NCBI GenBank assembly: GCA_023425615.1
Contig: JAFACJ010000846.1
Coordinates: 1-8,353, forward strand
Source: Actinomycetes bacterium
GTDB lineage: Bacteria; Actinomycetota; Actinomycetes; Streptosporangiales; Streptosporangiaceae
DNA: 8,353 nucleotides
Direction of reading: 5' to 3'
Made by a program: the position numbers and the translations under genes. Numbering within the stretch: the stretch's first letter is position 1; the number at the start of each line of letters is the position of its first letter. Of this stretch, positions 6,485-8,353 are shown piece after piece. The notes under the pieces were generated by a model that was given only the letters and a program-made list of their open reading frames with translations, had not been told where the DNA came from and ran no database searches.

Positions 6485-6835
6485 CTAGTGCGGCGGGTCT
6501 GTGATCAGCTTTGTGGAGTCCGGGATGGTGACGATGCAGTGGGGCTTCCAGCAGTCGGCCTCTTCGGTCGCGAGTTCCCGTCGGCATCCCCGGCAGATGA
6601 GGTTGGGGCCGTTGAAACCGTCGGGGCCGCAGCAGCCCATCGAGCGGGTCGGATCGGGGTGGCGCGTGGTGCCCGTGACGTCGCCGTGGTTGAGAATGAA
6701 TCCGCCAGCTCGACTGGGTGTGCAGGTGCCGGGCGGGATGCAGGGCCGGCCCGGCACATCCTGGGTGGGGCCGGAGGTCAGGTGGAGGTCGTTGGTGAGC
6801 CGCTGAGAGCAACGGGCGCAGACGAGGAACGGCAC
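6485..6835 (-). CDS. Small cysteine-rich, zinc-ribbon-like protein
   Basis: This is a 116-residue soluble protein from GTG 6835 to TAG 6485. It begins with a CARC pair (Cys6, Cys9) and has a second pair, CRGC (Cys81, Cys84). Further Cys lie at 32, 38, 68, 69, 95 and 100, and there is a His at 99 in CWKPHC. Two CxxC knuckles of this kind usually hold one zinc. The blocks TGTTRHPDP, GCCGPDG, GPNLIC and ATEEADCWKPH resemble small uncharacterised actinomycete proteins I have seen, but I cannot name a family. Codon use is GC-rich at third positions, supporting the frame. The start is chosen just before the first CxxC; the frame is open further upstream, but that part is shadow sequence. It has no Shine-Dalgarno. 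GATCAT, six bases before the GTG, could be a leaderless -10. It follows metF after a strong hairpin. Confidence 0.65.
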   Translation of the reverse strand: MPFLVCARCSQRLTNDLHLTSGPTQDVPGRPCIPPGTCTPSRAGGFILNHGDVTGTTRHPDPTRSMGCCGPDGFNGPNLICRGCRRELATEEADCWKPHCIVTIPDSTKLITDPPH

Positions 6836-6910
6836 ACAGGGATGATCCCACCCGGCCTTTCGACGTCTCCTGGGGGTTCGGCACAGAGCCTGGTGGCCGA
6901 TCGACCGGGC

Positions 6911-6941
6911 GGAGCCCGATCGGCTGGGCCGAGCGGGCTCC
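6911..6941 (-). terminator. Long hairpin between metF-like gene and cysteine-rich gene
   Basis: A 14-bp stem (6911-6924 with 6928-6941) closes on a 3-base loop and has a single mismatch. On the minus strand it reads from GGAGCCCGCTCGGC into GCCGATCGGGCTCC. It begins 31 bases after the metF-like stop and lacks a T tract. It is most likely a terminator, but it could also attenuate or stabilise a transcript that continues into the cysteine-rich gene. Confidence 0.65.
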
Positions 6942-6972
6942 ACGTACGCGCCCCGCCTGAGGGTCGTGCCGG

Positions 6973-7773
6973 CTACCTGCGGCGGAGGCGTTCGGCGATG
7001 TCGGCATAGCGGCTCACCGGAACCAGGTGGACGCCGTCGAACGCCTGCGACTCCCGCACCTTGTCGATCAGTTCGATCGCCCGGTGGACGCCGGCGTCGC
7101 GATCCGCGTCCAGCGCCTGGATCAGGTCGTCGGGCACACCGATCTCGCCGACGTCGGCGGCGATGCGTTTCGCCATCGTGCTGCTCGCCATGACCATCAC
7201 GCCCGCGAGCACCCGCCCGTCGTAGTCCAGGTCCTCGCGCCAGGCCATGAGGCGGTCGAAGTCGTACGACACCTGGGTGAGCAGGAAGTCCGCCGCGGTC
7301 TTCCAGCGCGGTAGCCGCGTACCGATGCGAGCTGTCGCGCCCACGACGAAGCGGCGCTCCTCGTACGCGTGGGCGTCGTCGATCATGCGGCGGACCGTCA
7401 GGTCCGTCGACCGCTCCCCCTCTGCCGGGTCGTCGCCGCGGACGAAGAGGAAGCGGTCGACGCCGTAGGCCGCGGCGGTCAGCAGGTCGCGCCGGAATCC
7501 CAGGAGATTGCGGTCGCGGCTGTTCACGCACGCGACCGCCGTTCCTCCCAGCGCCGCGACTTCGCGGGCGACGGCGATGCTGGACACCGTGGCGCGCGCC
7601 ATGTGGTTGTCGGGGACCAGGTAGGAATCAGCCACATCGCCCAATAGGGCGATCTGTCGGCGTACTCGGGTGAGGTCGGGTCCGGTCGCCGGTTCGATCT
7701 CGCACAGCAATTCGAAGCTGTCGGTCGCGGAAGAATTCACGGTCATATGGTAGCGGATCGTGAGGCTGTTCAT
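6973..7773 (-). CDS. MetF-like methylenetetrahydrofolate reductase family protein
   Basis: This 266-residue protein belongs to the MTHFR (MetF) fold, an eight-stranded FAD barrel that reduces 5,10-methylene- to 5-methyl-tetrahydrofolate for methionine synthesis or C1 flow. Family marks are FELLCEIEPATG near the N-terminus (Glu25 or Glu27 in the place of the catalytic Glu), VNSRDRNLLGFRRDLL (83-98) and FLFVRGDDP (108-116, Asp114 matching the folate-binding Asp). It is shorter than typical MetF (about 290-300) and diverged, so a related C1 or demethylation role is possible. ATG 7773 is chosen because TTGGAG lies six bases upstream. ATG 7746 would trim nine residues and has no good ribosome site. 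No methionine genes are nearby. The upstream region carries a 32-bp palindrome and the remains of a permease gene, so it probably has its own promoter. Confidence 0.83.
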   Translation of the reverse strand: MNSLTIRYHMTVNSSATDSFELLCEIEPATGPDLTRVRRQIALLGDVADSYLVPDNHMARATVSSIAVAREVAALGGTAVACVNSRDRNLLGFRRDLLTAAAYGVDRFLFVRGDDPAEGERSTDLTVRRMIDDAHAYEERRFVVGATARIGTRLPRWKTAADFLLTQVSYDFDRLMAWREDLDYDGRVLAGVMVMASSTMAKRIAADVGEIGVPDDLIQALDADRDAGVHRAIELIDKVRESQAFDGVHLVPVSRYADIAERLRRR

Positions 7774-7920
7774 CGTAGACTCCAAGGGATGGGATTACAC
7801 GCGAATTCCGGAAATAATTGCGCCCGCACATCTCTTCGACGGCCGAACGGCAATCAGCGAAAACGGCGGGTCGAACCGCGGCCGGGCGACGGTCACCGCG
7901 GTGGCCGTCACCCGACGCGG
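7774..7920. other. Leader/promoter region of the metF-like gene
   Basis: These 147 bases are less GC-rich than the surroundings, especially 7800-7862. They hold the ribosome site TTGGAG (7780-7785, minus) and the palindrome described separately. I see no confident -10/-35 pair and no SAM or cobalamin riboswitch pattern. Short frames exist on both strands here, but none has convincing codon use. Confidence 0.4.
7883..7914. repeat. 32-bp near-perfect palindrome upstream of metF-like gene
   Basis: The inner 22 bp (7888-7909) read GACGGTCACCG joined directly to CGGTGGCCGTC, with one mismatched pair that could be a U-G pair in plus-strand RNA. CGGG (7883-7886) and CCCG (7911-7914) extend it to 32 bp with 14 of 16 base pairs. 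With no spacer it looks more like a dimeric-protein binding site than a terminator. It begins within about 10 bp of the point where permease similarity ends, so it may mark a rearrangement junction. Confidence 0.55.
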
Positions 7921-8101
7921 TCCTGCCGGAGGTGTTCCCCAGGAACACCGCGGCCGCGCCGGTGATGATCCCGCCGAGCGTCATGTCGGGGGCTAACCAC
8001 ATGTAGAACTGCGACCTCGCCTTCCCGCCTCGTGCACCGGCCGGGACCGGGTAGATGTGGTGCTTCTCCATCCCGGCTGTTTCTCCGGTGGTCTCTTGCA
8101 T
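7921..8101 (-). pseudogene. Truncated 5' end of an NCS1-type nucleobase permease
   Basis: The gene begins with an excellent ribosome site, GGAGGAG (8112-8118), ten bases before ATG 8101. The first 47 or so residues look like the start of an NCS1 purine/pyrimidine permease: a short acidic N-terminus, then YPVPAGARGGKARSQFYMWL and the first membrane helix, TLGGIITGAAAVFLG. The similarity then stops near 7921-7932. The frame runs on without a membrane segment to a TGA at 7628, inside the metF-like gene and out of its frame. A whole permease needs about 450 residues and 12 helices, so most of the gene is gone, probably by deletion. A TTA codon (7994-7996) is present, rare in high-GC actinomycetes. 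The alternative is a short genuine membrane peptide. The family call rests on a short stretch and is moderate. Confidence 0.5.
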
Positions 8102-8156
8102 TGCTCGCTCGCTCCTCCGAACGGCCGGCACGTGAGTGCGCAGGCTTTTAACAGAT

Positions 8157-8353
8157 TTATTTCTCGCCCGGCACCGACGGATTGCCCCGAGAATTCCATC
8201 TCGGCACGGGGATGGGGAGACCGCTTCTGAGCCGCTGGGGGTCGATCACCTCGCATCCTGGGATCTCGTCGTAGCTGAGATGGCAGGCCCATTCGCCGCC
8301 GGAGGTCTCGATCGCGGTATCGCCGGAGTTCGGCGTCGGCGGCTGCCTGCCTC
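8157..8353 (-). CDS. C-terminal 64 codons of an unrecognised gene
   Basis: A minus-strand frame enters from beyond the window and ends at TAA 8157, 55 bases before the permease-remnant start and in the same direction, so the two may have formed an operon. The visible tail includes GGEWACHLSYDEIPGCEVID followed by a proline-rich end (GLPIPVPRW). I cannot assign a family. The other two minus frames here either stop early or give arginine-rich shadow sequence, and this frame has the best third-position GC. Codon use loosens in the last 15 codons (AGA, AAT, TCT). Confidence 0.5.
   Translation of the reverse strand, partial: GRQPPTPNSGDTAIETSGGEWACHLSYDEIPGCEVIDPQRLRSGLPIPVPRWNSRGNPSVPGEK

Noticed and set aside
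6912..6940. The metF-side inverted repeat as an insertion-sequence end or att site
   Set aside because: Arms of 14 bp with a 3-base loop just after a stop codon fit a transcription hairpin. No transposase, integrase or target duplication is visible.
7774..7920. SAM or cobalamin riboswitch upstream of the metF-like gene
   Set aside because: I looked for the conserved cores and pairing layout and did not see them. The only strong symmetry is the spacer-less palindrome.
7760..7996. Plus-strand frame of 78 codons opposite the metF leader
   Set aside because: Its first part looks somewhat protein-like, but it has no ribosome site, low third-position GC and turns into arginine-rich shadow opposite the permease remnant.
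8000..8292. Minus-strand frame from 8292 across the permease start
   Set aside because: It is an Arg/Pro-rich frame overlapping the permease ribosome site and start, and a different frame better explains the terminal gene fragment.

Overview
This is high-GC DNA whose coding frames nearly all end in G or C. It uses GTG starts, has several genes with no leader or Shine-Dalgarno sequence, and carries PucR and TetR regulators. Together these point to an actinomycete, perhaps a Streptosporangiales- or Streptomyces-like soil organism; the order is a guess. Nothing seen here indicates a phage, insertion sequence or CRISPR array.

Layout. (1) 1-1441, minus: the first 480 codons of a PucR-family regulator, cut by the window edge before its DNA-binding domain. 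(2) 1605-2891, plus: an unusual regulator made of two complete TetR units in one chain. (3) 2893-3351, minus: an unrecognised 152-aa protein. It ends one base from the TetR gene and starts 63 bp from a divergent manganese/metal transporter. (4) 3415-4632, plus: an NRAMP (MntH-type) transporter. (5) 4718-6223, plus: CoA-acylating methylmalonate-semialdehyde dehydrogenase, followed by a GC-rich hairpin. (6) 6306-7773, minus: a MetF-like reductase, a hairpin, a small cysteine-rich protein and a possible 54-aa ORF. (7) 7921-8353, minus: what looks like the surviving 5' end of an NCS1 nucleobase permease, and the last 64 codons of an unrecognised gene running in from outside the window.

How it may work together. 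The same operator-like sequence (core CAAATAGTTG) lies in the pucR/TetR intergenic region and in the divergent promoter of the transporter and the 152-aa gene. In the first site a degenerate second copy follows in tandem. The simplest reading is that the double TetR protein represses itself and that divergon. Separately, a PucR regulator, a nucleobase-permease remnant and a malonate/methylmalonate-semialdehyde dehydrogenase would fit reductive pyrimidine or beta-alanine catabolism, now partly decayed. That link is inference only.

The best candidate for something not well described is the regulon made of the tandem TetR, the shared operator, the 152-aa protein and the NRAMP transporter.
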